Positions 15,779-25,216 of a stretch of 47,751 bases of DNA are shown here, one piece after another. The notes beneath the pieces are model-generated. The model saw only the letters and a list, made by a program, of their open reading frames with translations, was not told where the DNA came from and searched no databases. Within the stretch, counting starts at the first letter, position 1, and each line of letters begins with the position of its first letter. The stretch spans positions 1 through 47,751 of the forward strand of contig JASJDM010000038.1 in assembly GCA_030065125.1 (NCBI GenBank), written 5' to 3'. The stretch is from Lysobacterales bacterium (GTDB lineage: Bacteria; Pseudomonadota; Gammaproteobacteria; Xanthomonadales; SZUA-38). The position numbers were made by a program, and so were the translations under genes.

Positions 15779-17242
15779 ATGAAGTGGTTTGGAGTCGTTG
15801 CGTTAATTGTGGCAGCCCACGCCGGCGCGGTACACGTGAACCCTGGCGGCAGTGGCCAGGTACTGATCTATCCTTACTACACCATCGACGACACCTTCCA
15901 GACGTTGCTCACCGTGGTGAATCACACCGACGATACAAAAATCGCCCGGGTCAGCGTGCGTGAGTCCATCAACGGCAGGCTGGTGGAGCGACAGATCATC
16001 TACCTGGCGCCGCGGGACACCTGGACGGCGGCCATCTTTCGCAATTCGTCCGATGGAACCGCGTTGATTCAGAGTGCTGATGAGTCCTGCAACATCCCGG
16101 ATTACCCCCTCACCGCGCGGTTTCGCACGATTCTTTATACCGGCGCGTTTGCCGACGGCGGTCCCCAGGACGAGGCACGCAACCATCGTGGCTACGTTGA
16201 AGTGTTCGAACTGGGCATTCTGGACGAAGACATCTCGCCCGTCGTCACCGGTCTGGAAGCGGCGGTCCTGTCGCCCAGCCGGGAGAACTGCAGGAAACTG
16301 CTGGATGCCTGGACTCCTTCCGCCCAGGGCGCGGATCCGGCCCCGGATGCCTACTGGGTCGCAGACCCCGACACGGATGTGGCGCCGCCCCGGGGCGGCC
16401 TGTCCGGAACAGCCACGCTGGTTCGCGTGGACCGGGGCACGGCATTTTCCTACTCGGCCATCGCCATCGAGAATTTCTTCCTGCCCGACGATGCGGCCAC
16501 CCTGAACGGCCCGGGTGGGCCAAACGGCGATTTGCTGACCCTTGCCACGGCGCGACAGGGCGCCCAGGGTGACTCCGTTTCCAGCACCGTCATTGCCGAT
16601 GATGGCGTAGTGCAGTCCAGCTGGGACGAACCCATCGACGCGATCTCTGCCGTTTTGATGGCGGCGAAACTGGACGGGGAGTTCTCCCGGGAGCCCGACA
16701 TCGAGTCGACTACCGAATGGATATTCACGCTGCCCACCCGCTTTGCCTACGTCAACGGCGACCTGGCACCCCGGGCGCCATTCCAACGGGTCTTCGGCGA
16801 TGGGGAGCCCATCAGGGTGCGTCCCTTTGATCGCAGCGCCGAGGAATACACCCGGTGTTTCGTCTTTGCCGATGTGCCACCCGCGGCATGCGCGGGCGAT
16901 GGCCGCGAGCTGGCGATCTACGCATCGGCACGGGTTTATTCGTCCCAGATCGACCAGGATGAGCCCAGCATCCTGCTGGCCGCGCCGGATCATGAAATGA
17001 TGTTTGCCGGCGTGGCCGATGGCGTCGTATTCGGGCAGTCCGGCTCGATATCCGTGGATTTGGCCGAGTCCGGCCGAGAACTGGTCTCCCGGGAAGGTCA
17101 CGTCTACCACGGCCTGCCCATCATCGCGCTGCAGGTCCTGGGCTTGCAGAACGGGACCCTGCAGGACGGTAACGTGCTGGCCAACTTTGGAGCACGCTCG
17201 GACATGGTGCGCACGGTGCGCGTGGAGGGAGCCGGTCGCTGA
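15779..17242 (+). CDS. secreted protein of unknown function (VHVNPGG..VLIYPYY family)
   Basis: 487 residues from the ATG at 15779, which has AGGGAGGGG just upstream. A short signal peptide (MKWFGVVALIVAAHAGA) leads directly into the motif VHVNPGGSGQVLIYPYYT, then VNHTDDTKIARVSVRESINGR and LAPRDTWTAAIF. I recall exported proteins of gammaproteobacteria with the same opening (LNPxGxGQVLxYPYY...) and no known function. The rest is beta-rich, with CNIPDYPL and late Cys residues (TRCFVFADVPPAACAG). No catalytic motif is seen. It is convergent with the 1042-residue secreted protein next door and has no evident operon partner. Confidence 0.82.
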   Translation: MKWFGVVALIVAAHAGAVHVNPGGSGQVLIYPYYTIDDTFQTLLTVVNHTDDTKIARVSVRESINGRLVERQIIYLAPRDTWTAAIFRNSSDGTALIQSADESCNIPDYPLTARFRTILYTGAFADGGPQDEARNHRGYVEVFELGILDEDISPVVTGLEAAVLSPSRENCRKLLDAWTPSAQGADPAPDAYWVADPDTDVAPPRGGLSGTATLVRVDRGTAFSYSAIAIENFFLPDDAATLNGPGGPNGDLLTLATARQGAQGDSVSSTVIADDGVVQSSWDEPIDAISAVLMAAKLDGEFSREPDIESTTEWIFTLPTRFAYVNGDLAPRAPFQRVFGDGEPIRVRPFDRSAEEYTRCFVFADVPPAACAGDGRELAIYASARVYSSQIDQDEPSILLAAPDHEMMFAGVADGVVFGQSGSISVDLAESGRELVSREGHVYHGLPIIALQVLGLQNGTLQDGNVLANFGARSDMVRTVRVEGAGR

Positions 17243-17288
17243 ACCAGGGCCCGCCATGGCATGCGCCGGCGGCTGCGTAACCATCCAG

Positions 17289-17306
17289 GGCGCGATTTTG
17301 AGCGCC
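17289..17306. terminator. weak hairpin between convergent secreted-protein genes
   Basis: GGCGC (17289-17293) and GCGCC (17302-17306) with an 8-base loop in the 100-bp gap between two converging genes. Only suggestive. Confidence 0.25.
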
Positions 17307-17343
17307 GAGCCCGGTAATACGAACCCGAACGGTCCTTTCTGCA

Positions 17344-20300
17344 CTACTGCCCATTTCCGGCCTGCTCAAATCCGTTTTCAAACAGCCGATCGCAGGACAC
17401 GCCGCTGCATTCGTCCAGGCTCACGGAAGTGAATCGAGGCAGAGCCAGGGGTTCCAGGGTGAAGCCGCCGGCAACTCGATGGCGGCTGCTGTAGGCGATT
17501 GTCATCTGGTCCTCCTGCAGCCGTACATCGTGCAGCTCCAGTGAGCCGGATGTATCCGCCAGTACGGTCCGGGTCGCGGACCATTCGCCTTCGGACTGCC
17601 GGGCAGACAGAATCCGGTTGCCGTCGGGCCAGACGAGTACGCCGGCGGCGGCGTCGAACCAGCCCCGGGACACGCGCACATCGACGGCGTCGTCCAGTTC
17701 TTCGTCTCCGCTGTCCAATGCCGGCGCAGGATCACCCGGGCCGGTCGCCTGCCAGACCTGACCCTGGGAACGCCAGAGGGTTGCCGGTTCCCCGTTTGCG
17801 TCGAAACCCACCAGGGGAGAATCGTCCATGACGGCGTTCCGGGACAGGTTGACCGGTGCGGCCCAGGCCCCGCCCCGGCGCAGTGCGGTAAAGGCTTCGC
17901 GGTCGTCCGGCGTGCTTAGGTCCCCGTCCTCGTCCAGGATCATGGCCACGGCCAGGTCGCCGTCGGGACCCGCAGCAGCGGTCCAGCCGAACAGCCCAAC
18001 CAGACCGTCGGCTACCGTTTGCTCCTGGCTCCATTTTCCGCCGTCGAGGCTGGTCATATAAATCCCCGCCGGGTCGGAGGACGACCCGGTAAAGGACCGC
18101 GCGTCGGACCGCTGCCACAGCAGGTGCAGGCCGCCGGCGCCATCTCGGTGCAGGGTGCCGCCAAAATCGACCACGCTGTTTGCGGTCACCTGGAGGGGAT
18201 CGCTCATCTGGCCGGTCTGCAGATCCACCGCTACCAAGACCTGTTCGAATCCGCCGGCAAAGGGTTCCGCGGCTTCGGCGCTGGACGGCAGCAGAGTGTC
18301 GTCGTTGCGCATGTAGCTCACCCACACCCGATGCTGATTCTCGAATATGACCGATGGGCCGATGTCCGACTGGACGTCGTCGGTAATGCGAACGGGCGCC
18401 TGCCATTGCCCCTGGCGGTAGGCCCGGAGCACGATGTCGCCCGAGGGCCGGTTTTCTCCGGGGTGGGGTTCAGTCCAGACCGCCGCCGCCTGGCCCTCCG
18501 GGCCTAGTGCCATGGCAAGCTGGCCATCGTCGGGTACCCAGCCCGGGGCTGTGCCCTTGTCAGCAGTACTGCCGGGGCTGCCATCGAGGCAGGCGTCGCC
18601 GAAGGTCCACTCCTTTTCTGCATCGCCGGCCCCGACGAACAGCAGGTTGGCCTCAGCCCGGACGTAAACCTTGCCGCCCAGTCCGCTCACATTCAGGGTG
18701 GGGGCCACATCAAACAGCATGCAGCCGCCGCCGCCGCCTTCCACGCTGAAAGACACCAGGATGTGCAGCGGTTTGGGCACCAGTTCCAGCGCGACGCCCA
18801 CTTCGAAATCGGAGGCCAGCGAGGCGCCGGTCCATTCCAGATTGCCCATGGCGCTGCCGGCAAACTCCAGGATACCGTTCACGCCGGCGCGGGTATTGAG
18901 CTTGACCCCAAAACTATTGATAACGCCGCAGATGATGCCGCCTGGGTTTGCCGCGCACAGGGCTGCAACCGGTGGAATCAGGGTCAGCGGATTGAGCGTC
19001 TGTTGCCAGTCAAAATCGGGAAATTCCGCCACGGTCTCCCCAGCGGTTTGCAGCGAGTCGCAGCCCAGCGTTGTTGTGTTGTGCCCGGTCAGCTTCAGCT
19101 TGTTGCGACTGGCGCGACCGGCAAACCTGATGCTGATCTCGGTATCGGCATTGCCGGTACGAGGCATGCCGTCGGAGTGCGGAAGAAGGATGTACTCCGA
19201 ATCGGCGGTTCCGCTGAGGCCCCAGATGCCGGTCAGAAAAGACAGCGTGTTGACGGTCCGCGTGGCCTCCTCTGAGATGGGCCAGTTGGCATCAGCGCTG
19301 TACTGGATGCCGGGCTGGGCGCTCCATCCCGAGGCGGCAGCCGCCCAGTGTGGCATTGTGACGGCCGGCGTGGACACCCGGGATATGGGCGAAACCTCGT
19401 CTCCGCCACGCACTTTGACGTCCACGAATTGGGTTGGGTCGCCGGCGTTGAAATCGAGTTCCAGGGGCTCGCCTTCCATCAGCGTCGTCTCGATTCCCGC
19501 CGGATACTCGAAGGTGATCTCCCGGGGTGAGTCCGAGTCTCGCCAGTCCACGTCCGCGGTCAGCCGGGTCATGGCGAAGACGCCCTCCAGGTAGTGCTTC
19601 GGCTCGGCCAGCGTCAGTTCCCTGATCACCGGCGTCTTGCCGATCAGGGTCTGATTCAGCTGCGGGGTCAGGCTGACTTCGTCCCGAAGGAACATCACAT
19701 TGTAGCGCTCGTAGTCGCTGGGCAGCGGTTCGTCCGGCAGCAACATCCTGGGATTAAAACTGAATATCCGGCCCAGTATGATCCGCCTGGCGACGTCTTC
19801 CAGCCAGGGCTCCTCGATGGGCAGAATGCTCGCGTCGTAGCGGGGCGGCAGAGCTTCGCCGTCGTAGTCGATCTGCAGCCATACCCGATCCGAACGGCCT
19901 GGCTCAGAGATGTTGAGATTCACGTCAGGAAAGTGGTAACGGAACGAACAATCAACGTTTTCCGAAAGCCGGCCGTTCAAATGGAAAGCGGCCGATTCGG
20001 TGGTTCGGGTCAGTTCCAGCCGGCCTGGTCCATCGACGAATCCGTCGATGCGGTACGTTCTCTCCAGGGCAACCTCGACCCTCATGCTGCCGTCACCGTT
20101 AAACATGGGCTCGCACGCCAGTTCCTGGGCCGTCTTGGTGATGACGCCCGCAATCTGCTCCTGGCCTCGACCGGACACCCGGCCGTCGCAATCCACCTCG
20201 ATGTAGTTCGCCTCCGGACCGCCCTCCTGGTAGACCTCCAGAGCGCCTTCGACGAGGAAACTATCGTGGAGCAGTGAGGTAATTTTCAGAGGCTCGGTTC

Positions 20301-20472
20301 CCGAGATCAGGTATTGGCTGCCGGCATCGGAGAAACTCCAGCGTCCTTCCGGGAACTGGTCGCGAACGTCGCATTGCACCATCACCGGCTCGGGGCAGTT
20401 CGGGCCGGCCAGACTTTGGCTCGTTACGCCGGCCAGCATCGTCAGCGCCATCATGGCTGTTATCAGTTTCAT
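17344..20472 (-). CDS. large secreted protein with probable C-terminal beta-propeller and F-x-x-GFE terminus
   Basis: 1042 residues with a signal peptide (MKLITAMMALTMLAGVTSQSLA). The middle carries scattered Cys and Gly-rich strands; from about residue 640 on there are repeated blades of the type LAMALGPEGQAAAVWTE, VWVSYMRNDD, GLHLLWQRSD and LAVAMILDEDGDLSTPDD, resembling a sialidase-like or related beta-propeller. The end is DECSGVSCDRLFENGFE plus seven residues. The LF-ENGFE motif resembles the IFSSGFE end of the unrelated FG-GAP protein at 34720-36690. Function unknown. It lies 147 bp downstream of, and in line with, the kinase/sigma pair, so it might be their target, but nothing in the sequence shows this. 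Confidence 0.8.
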   Translation of the reverse strand: MKLITAMMALTMLAGVTSQSLAGPNCPEPVMVQCDVRDQFPEGRWSFSDAGSQYLISGTEPLKITSLLHDSFLVEGALEVYQEGGPEANYIEVDCDGRVSGRGQEQIAGVITKTAQELACEPMFNGDGSMRVEVALERTYRIDGFVDGPGRLELTRTTESAAFHLNGRLSENVDCSFRYHFPDVNLNISEPGRSDRVWLQIDYDGEALPPRYDASILPIEEPWLEDVARRIILGRIFSFNPRMLLPDEPLPSDYERYNVMFLRDEVSLTPQLNQTLIGKTPVIRELTLAEPKHYLEGVFAMTRLTADVDWRDSDSPREITFEYPAGIETTLMEGEPLELDFNAGDPTQFVDVKVRGGDEVSPISRVSTPAVTMPHWAAAASGWSAQPGIQYSADANWPISEEATRTVNTLSFLTGIWGLSGTADSEYILLPHSDGMPRTGNADTEISIRFAGRASRNKLKLTGHNTTTLGCDSLQTAGETVAEFPDFDWQQTLNPLTLIPPVAALCAANPGGIICGVINSFGVKLNTRAGVNGILEFAGSAMGNLEWTGASLASDFEVGVALELVPKPLHILVSFSVEGGGGGCMLFDVAPTLNVSGLGGKVYVRAEANLLFVGAGDAEKEWTFGDACLDGSPGSTADKGTAPGWVPDDGQLAMALGPEGQAAAVWTEPHPGENRPSGDIVLRAYRQGQWQAPVRITDDVQSDIGPSVIFENQHRVWVSYMRNDDTLLPSSAEAAEPFAGGFEQVLVAVDLQTGQMSDPLQVTANSVVDFGGTLHRDGAGGLHLLWQRSDARSFTGSSSDPAGIYMTSLDGGKWSQEQTVADGLVGLFGWTAAAGPDGDLAVAMILDEDGDLSTPDDREAFTALRRGGAWAAPVNLSRNAVMDDSPLVGFDANGEPATLWRSQGQVWQATGPGDPAPALDSGDEELDDAVDVRVSRGWFDAAAGVLVWPDGNRILSARQSEGEWSATRTVLADTSGSLELHDVRLQEDQMTIAYSSRHRVAGGFTLEPLALPRFTSVSLDECSGVSCDRLFENGFEQAGNGQ

Positions 20473-20619
20473 GGTTGCCTCCCTTCTGGTTCATCCAGGT
20501 TCTAAGGCAACAAGCGGAGTCGGGGCGAAAATCCGGACAGGCGGGAGAAAAGGGCGCCGCGTCGCGCCGGCAATCGTAGTCTCAGAGCGAGACCGGACGT
20601 ACCGTGTCAACCCCGGCGG

Positions 20620-23478
20620 CTACTGTCCTGAATCACGTGCCAGCGCGGATGGGGTGGGCTCATCGTTCAACTGCGATTTTAGCGAATCGCGGCAGAGGTC
20701 GAGGGTGCGTTGTGCCGAACGTGCCCACCGGGAGTCCGGCTGATGCCCCTGCCAGAACCCGTGGGCCTGTTCGGCAGCCAGCATGGCGGCTTCGGCCGCG
20801 CCGGCTGACAGTGCCGCCCGGGCCAGACCCTCAAGGGCGTCGGCGTAGCGTGGCGTAATATGGGTTTGGCGTTGCTGGTAAAGATTCCGAGCTGCTGACA
20901 GGGCCTCTCTGGCCTCGTCCCAGCGCTCACCGGCGACATGGATGAGGCCGATCTCAGTCAGTAATTCCGGCGCGCTGCCGGATCTATCGGCGGAATCTCC
21001 CAGCGCCGCCATGGAGATTTCCAGGTGTTGCAGGGCCCGCGACGGGTCGCCGCTTCGGCGATAGGCCAGGGCCAGGACGTAGTCCCGATCGAAATAGGTG
21101 CCGCGGTGCCTGGGGCTCACCGGGAAATCCGGAACCTGGGCCAGACGATGCAGGGCGCCGGACGCATCGCCGGCGTAAACATCGGCCGCGGCCCGCTGCA
21201 GCGCGACCCGGTGACGCTGCCCCTCTGTGGCATCGGGCAATCGGCCGATCAGATCTGCCAGTGACGCCGAATGGGTCCGGGCAGGCTCGATCCAGCGGCC
21301 GGACAGCAGAATGCGAACCAGGTTGGACAGCATGGCGCGATGGTTCTGGGACTGCTCACCGAAGCTGTGAACGATAATGCCAACGGCCTGAGCATAACTG
21401 TCCCGGGCATCGGCCAGCCGCCCCGCCTGACCCTGATAGCGGGCCAGGTGCCCGAGATAGAAGCCGACCACCTGGGCATTGCTGCCCAGCGCCTGGCGCG
21501 TGCCCTCTATCGCCCGTTCCATCACCGGGAATGCCTGTTCGAACTGCTGGGCTTCGGCCAGGGCCATGCCGTAGATCATTGCGGCGTCTCGGACCGGCGT
21601 CGCCGCGAAGTCATGGCCCTCGCTCAGGCGATAGGCCTCGGCGGCGGCCTCCAGGGTACGGTCAGAATCGCCCCGGGACTGGAACACCGTCGCCAGCCGG
21701 GTCGCCGCGGTGAGCGTACTGAAGTGTCGTTCACCGAGCAGGGTGCGGGCACGCTCGAGGGTGTCGTGGCCATAGTCGACCGCGGCCTCAAGGTTTCCCT
21801 CCTGCATCGCGAGACCGGTTCGATTTGACAGCGCCGCAATGACCAGTTCCGGTGGGGCATCTGGATGCCCCGCTACCGCGGCCTGCACGGAAATCACCTC
21901 GTCGCGCGATTCGGGCAACCGCCCGCTGGGGGCGAGTACGTTCAGCAGCACGGTGCGTGCCTGCAGGCTGAGCAGGTGGTCCGCACCCAGCGCCTGGACG
22001 GCATCCCTGACGGTTCTTCGGGCCAGCGGTTCGGCCTCTTCGAAACGCTGCAGGTTGGCCAGGCTGGCCGCCAGGACCGTCAGCAGCTCAATCCGTGTTT
22101 CCGGTCCCAGGTCACCCCGTGCGTCAACCTTTCCAACCGCCTGTTTGAGCAGATTCTCCACCGTCAGGGCGTTCCCGCTGGCATAGGGGTCGGCTTCCTG
22201 CAGGATCGAGGTGGTGAACTGTTTGATCTGTTCCGCCTGGTTTCGAGCGGTGACGGCGCGTTGTGCCTGCCACACTGAAACGGCGGCACCCAGCGCTATG
22301 GCGGTGACAATGCCCAGTGCGGAAGCCACGCCTATTTTGTGTCGGCGAATGAACCGGGACGCGTGGTAGGCGGCGGAGCCCGGTCTGGCGGAAATGGGGA
22401 ACCCCCCCAGGTAGCGGCGGATGTCGGCACTTAAGTCGGTGACGCCGGCGTAGCGGCCTTCCACTTCGAGAAACAGCGCTTTCAGGACGATGGTGTCGAT
22501 GTCGCCGCGCAGTTGTCGTGCACGGACCGCTTCGGCGACGGCGCTACTGGGTCTGGTCACCCGCACGCCGGCCAGGGCCTGGGCCAGTTGCGTCGCCACG
22601 GTGCCGGAAAGCTGGTAGGGCCTCAGGTCAGTCAGCAGCTGATACAGGACCACGCCGAGGCTGTAGACATCCGACGCGACGGTAATGCGTTCTCCGTTGA
22701 TCTGCTCCGGCGACGCGTAGTCGGGTGTGAACATCGGTCCGGCGAACTGGGTTTCGCCGCCCTCGGCGCCTTCTTCCAGCAGTTTGGCGATGCCAAAATC
22801 AAGCAGCACTGCCCGGCCATCATCCGTTACCAGGATGTTTTCGGGCTTGATGTCGCGATGAACGATCAATCGGGCGTGGGCGTAGGCGACGGCATCGGCG
22901 ACCTGAAGAAACAGCTCAAGTCGCTGGCGCAGGGTCAGTCCGTGGTCCTGGCAGTACCGGGTAATCGGCGTTCCAACGATGTATTCCAGGGCCAGGTATG
23001 GCTGGCTTTCATCGCTGATGCCCGCATCGTACAGACGCGCGATATTGGCATGCTCCAGCGCCGACAAAATGGAACGTTCCCGGGCCATGCGGGCGGCGAG
23101 GTCCCCGTCCAGCGCGAAGCGTCCCGGCAGTTTGAGAGCGACAGGCCGCTCTATCAGCCCATCCAGCCGGTCCGCCAGCCACACCTGACCCATGCCGCCA
23201 CGGCCGATCAGCCTGATCAGCCGATAGCTACCCAGGATCACGCCTGGCTTTGCCTGGTCGCATTGGCCGATCGTTTCATCCGCCTGCAGGGCCGGCAGTT
23301 CATTCAGCCAGTTGCCGGATTCCACCCCGGCGGCTCGGGCCAGCAGGCGATCCAGCGTTGGCCTCAGGGAATCATGGGCCGGCGGGAGGCTGTTAAGCCA
23401 GTCCTGACGGCGTTCCGGAGGCAGATCAAGGGCCTCCTCCAGCAGGCTGTCCAGCAGGCGCCAGGCGTTCCGATTCAC
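20620..23478 (-). CDS. transmembrane Ser/Thr protein kinase with TPR-like extracytoplasmic region
   Basis: 952 residues, starting at a GTG that overlaps the sigma-factor stop by 4 bp (GTGA). The kinase domain (about 84-355) is complete: IGRGGMGQVW, VALK with Lys116, HRDIKPEN (207-213), DFG (227-229) and SPEQ. A single membrane helix follows at about 382-404, then 540 residues of helical repeats of tetratricopeptide type (for example FEEAEPLARRTVRDAVQALG, LEAAVDYGHDTLERARTLLG). By topology the repeats would face the periplasm and could act as the sensor. The tight coupling to an ECF sigma gene resembles the EcfP/PknT type of system, where the kinase phosphorylates and activates the sigma factor; that mechanism is inference here. 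Confidence 0.93.
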   Translation of the reverse strand: MNRNAWRLLDSLLEEALDLPPERRQDWLNSLPPAHDSLRPTLDRLLARAAGVESGNWLNELPALQADETIGQCDQAKPGVILGSYRLIRLIGRGGMGQVWLADRLDGLIERPVALKLPGRFALDGDLAARMARERSILSALEHANIARLYDAGISDESQPYLALEYIVGTPITRYCQDHGLTLRQRLELFLQVADAVAYAHARLIVHRDIKPENILVTDDGRAVLLDFGIAKLLEEGAEGGETQFAGPMFTPDYASPEQINGERITVASDVYSLGVVLYQLLTDLRPYQLSGTVATQLAQALAGVRVTRPSSAVAEAVRARQLRGDIDTIVLKALFLEVEGRYAGVTDLSADIRRYLGGFPISARPGSAAYHASRFIRRHKIGVASALGIVTAIALGAAVSVWQAQRAVTARNQAEQIKQFTTSILQEADPYASGNALTVENLLKQAVGKVDARGDLGPETRIELLTVLAASLANLQRFEEAEPLARRTVRDAVQALGADHLLSLQARTVLLNVLAPSGRLPESRDEVISVQAAVAGHPDAPPELVIAALSNRTGLAMQEGNLEAAVDYGHDTLERARTLLGERHFSTLTAATRLATVFQSRGDSDRTLEAAAEAYRLSEGHDFAATPVRDAAMIYGMALAEAQQFEQAFPVMERAIEGTRQALGSNAQVVGFYLGHLARYQGQAGRLADARDSYAQAVGIIVHSFGEQSQNHRAMLSNLVRILLSGRWIEPARTHSASLADLIGRLPDATEGQRHRVALQRAAADVYAGDASGALHRLAQVPDFPVSPRHRGTYFDRDYVLALAYRRSGDPSRALQHLEISMAALGDSADRSGSAPELLTEIGLIHVAGERWDEAREALSAARNLYQQRQTHITPRYADALEGLARAALSAGAAEAAMLAAEQAHGFWQGHQPDSRWARSAQRTLDLCRDSLKSQLNDEPTPSALARDSGQ

Positions 23479-24098
23479 TGATCTTCTGCCAGTGCGTCGG
23501 CAAGCCAGACCCGTGCCCGGGTCCAGATGCGGCGTACCGAGCGGTCACTAATGCCCAGCAATTCCGCAATCTCGGCTTCGGTCATGCCAGCGAAGTACCG
23601 CAACTCAACCACGTCGGCCATCTGTGGGTTCTGCTCGGCCAGGTCTTCCAATGCAGCATGCACGTCCAGAATTTCCAGCTCGGAGTTGACGTCTGCGCTG
23701 TGCAGGCTCGGCGCTCCGGCGCTGGTCAGACTTACCCGCTGCAGATCGCCGCCCCGCCGCTGTGCAGCCCGCTCGCGCACGGTATCCACGATCACTGCCC
23801 GCATTACCCGGCCCGCGTACCGCAGAAAATGCTGGCGGTCGGAGACGCGCACCCGCCCGGATTCCACCAGCCTCAGAAACGATTCGTGGACCACCGCAGC
23901 CGTGTCCAGCGTCGCCCCCCGCGCGCTGTGGCCGAGGCGCATCCGGGCCCGCCGGCAAAGCTCCGGGTAGGCGATCTCAAACACCGCATTAGCAGCGCCG
24001 CTGTCACCCGCCAGCGCCTTCTGAATCAGGCCGGTCACATCGTTGGTTTCGGTCACCCCGGCATTGTAGCGAAATACCGCTTTTCCGGATGAATGCAC
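23475..24098 (-). CDS. ECF RNA polymerase sigma factor (kinase-linked type)
   Basis: 207 residues from ATG 24098, or 193 from a GTG at 24056; neither has a clear ribosome site. Region 2 (LCRRARMRLGHSARGATLDTAAVV .. FLRYAGRVMRAVIVDTVRERAAQRRGG) and region 4 (VVELRYFAGMTEAEIAELLGISDRSVRRIWTRARVWL) match the TIGR02999-like ECF subfamily. These lack an anti-sigma gene and often sit next to Ser/Thr kinases, as here. Two threonines (Thr63, Thr66 in the longer form) fall in the segment around the region 2.1/2.2 border, which is where phosphorylation is reported to act in EcfP of Vibrio; homology of the site is not established. Stop overlaps the kinase start. Confidence 0.92.
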   Translation of the reverse strand: MHSSGKAVFRYNAGVTETNDVTGLIQKALAGDSGAANAVFEIAYPELCRRARMRLGHSARGATLDTAAVVHESFLRLVESGRVRVSDRQHFLRYAGRVMRAVIVDTVRERAAQRRGGDLQRVSLTSAGAPSLHSADVNSELEILDVHAALEDLAEQNPQMADVVELRYFAGMTEAEIAELLGISDRSVRRIWTRARVWLADALAEDQ

Positions 24099-24273
24099 GC
24101 TGGCTATCCGTACAGGGCAGGCGACCGGATGATGAAATTCAGAGGTTCGGAAAGGACGCGACTGGGTAGCCGCTGGTCAACCTGTTCCAAGCCACTGAGA
24201 TCTGTTTCCTCCAACAAATTGGCGTCGATCCGGCTTGTTTTTCCCAGTTCACAATCTCGCCGCCGGAGCGCTG
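24099..24273. other. intergenic region between the sigma factor and the ArsR cassette
   Basis: About 175 bp without a gene between two divergent units; it should contain the promoter of the leftward sigma-factor gene, but I could not assign one. The promoter and operator of the rightward cassette follow at 24274-24312. Confidence 0.4.
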
Positions 24274-24301
24274 TTGACAGCTGCAGGATTTAATGTAACC
24301 T
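24274..24301 (+). promoter_or_regulatory. promoter of the arsR-type cassette
   Basis: A perfect -35 box TTGACA (24274-24279) is followed after 16 bp by TAACCT (24296-24301), a weak -10 that lies inside the palindrome at 24293-24312. The overlap fits a self-repressing promoter. Confidence 0.55.
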
Positions 24302-24312
24302 ATTGGTTACAT
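24293..24312 (+). promoter_or_regulatory. palindromic operator for the ArsR-type repressor
   Basis: ATGTAACC-tatt-GGTTACAT, a perfect 8+8 bp inverted repeat, overlaps the predicted -10 box and lies 16 bp before the regulator start at 24329. Size and position are right for a winged-helix dimer site. Binding is inferred. Confidence 0.7.
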
Positions 24313-24328
24313 GTTAGGTGATCGGGAC

Positions 24329-24673
24329 ATGGACGCTGTTTTCCAGGCACTCGCGAATGAGAGTCGCCGGCGGATGCTCGACATCGTCAAGAACCAGCCC
24401 GGTATCGGCGTCGGTGCGCTGGCGACCGAATTCGACGTCAGCCGGATCGCGGTCATGAAACATCTCGCTGTCCTGGAGGCCGCCAACCTGATCGTCTCGG
24501 AGAAAGACGGGCGGACACGGAGACTGTATTTCAACGCCGCGCCGATTCAGATGATCCACGACAGGTGGACAACGGAATACAGCGCCTACTGGGCGGGGCA
24601 GTTGACCCGAATCAAGTACCTGGCGGAGGCGCGTCACACCAAAGCTGACGACAAGGGGAAACAACGCAAATGA
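24329..24673 (+). CDS. ArsR/SmtB-family winged-helix repressor
   Basis: 114 residues from the ATG at 24329 (MDAVFQALANESRRRMLDIV), preceded by AGGTGATCG; the earlier ATG at 24311 lies within the operator palindrome and is less likely. The winged helix shows FDVSRIAVMKHLAVLEAANLIVSEKDGRTRRLYFN. There is no CxC metal site, so it belongs to the non-metal ArsR group commonly paired with an AHSA1/SRPBCC gene. Its end overlaps the SRPBCC start by 4 bp. It probably represses its own operon through the palindrome at 24293-24312; the ligand is unknown. Confidence 0.92.
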   Translation: MDAVFQALANESRRRMLDIVKNQPGIGVGALATEFDVSRIAVMKHLAVLEAANLIVSEKDGRTRRLYFNAAPIQMIHDRWTTEYSAYWAGQLTRIKYLAEARHTKADDKGKQRK

Positions 24674-25203
24674 ATCACCAGACATACGCGGACAAACAGG
24701 TCTACAAGGTCCTGATCAACGCGCCGATCGACACGGTATGGTCGGAACTCGTGAATACGGCGAGTGCGCGGCCGTTCTTCTGGAACGGCACCTGGGACAC
24801 GCCAGCCCTCGAAGCGGGTAATCCCTACCGGATTGCCTCGAACCAGGGAAAGGCGGTTGCGGTCATTGGCCGAATCGTCGAGATGAATCCGCCGCACCGG
24901 CTGGTGACGACATTCCGACTGACCGCCCTGCCGGACCCACCGTCGCGGGTGACCTACCTGCTCGAAGAAAAGGACGGCGGTACCGAATTCTGCCTGATCA
25001 CCGAGCGTGTTGTGGCCGGCTCGAAGAGCGAGAAGTCGATGGCCGACGGTTCCCGCTTCATCGTCGATAACTTCAAGCGGTACGTGGAGACCGGGAGGGT
25101 TACATTCGGCGCCCGGCTGATGCTGGCCATGTACTCGCTGATGGCGCCGCTGACGCCGAAGGCGATGCGCGCGGAGAACTGGCCGCTGGACAAGGCGGAG
25201 TAG
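24670..25203 (+). CDS. SRPBCC / AHSA1-like ligand-binding protein
   Basis: 177 residues, ATG overlapping the regulator stop (ATGA). The SRPBCC (Bet v1-like) fold is indicated by YKVLINAPIDTVWSELVN at the N-terminus, FFWNGTWDT, GRIVEMNPPHRLVTTF, a Y-L-L-E-E-K strand with TEFCLITERV and a long C-terminal helix. Proteins of this type form a helix-grip cavity for hydrophobic ligands. ArsR-AHSA1 pairs are common and mostly of unknown role. It shares the cassette with a small four-helix membrane protein 13 bp downstream. Confidence 0.85.
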   Translation: MNHQTYADKQVYKVLINAPIDTVWSELVNTASARPFFWNGTWDTPALEAGNPYRIASNQGKAVAVIGRIVEMNPPHRLVTTFRLTALPDPPSRVTYLLEEKDGGTEFCLITERVVAGSKSEKSMADGSRFIVDNFKRYVETGRVTFGARLMLAMYSLMAPLTPKAMRAENWPLDKAE

Positions 25204-25216
25204 GAGGAGCAGGAGA

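Noticed and set aside
15803..17344. 513-codon minus-strand ORF opposite the secreted protein
   Set aside because: No signal peptide or family motif; the plus-strand gene has both a good ribosome site and a signal peptide.
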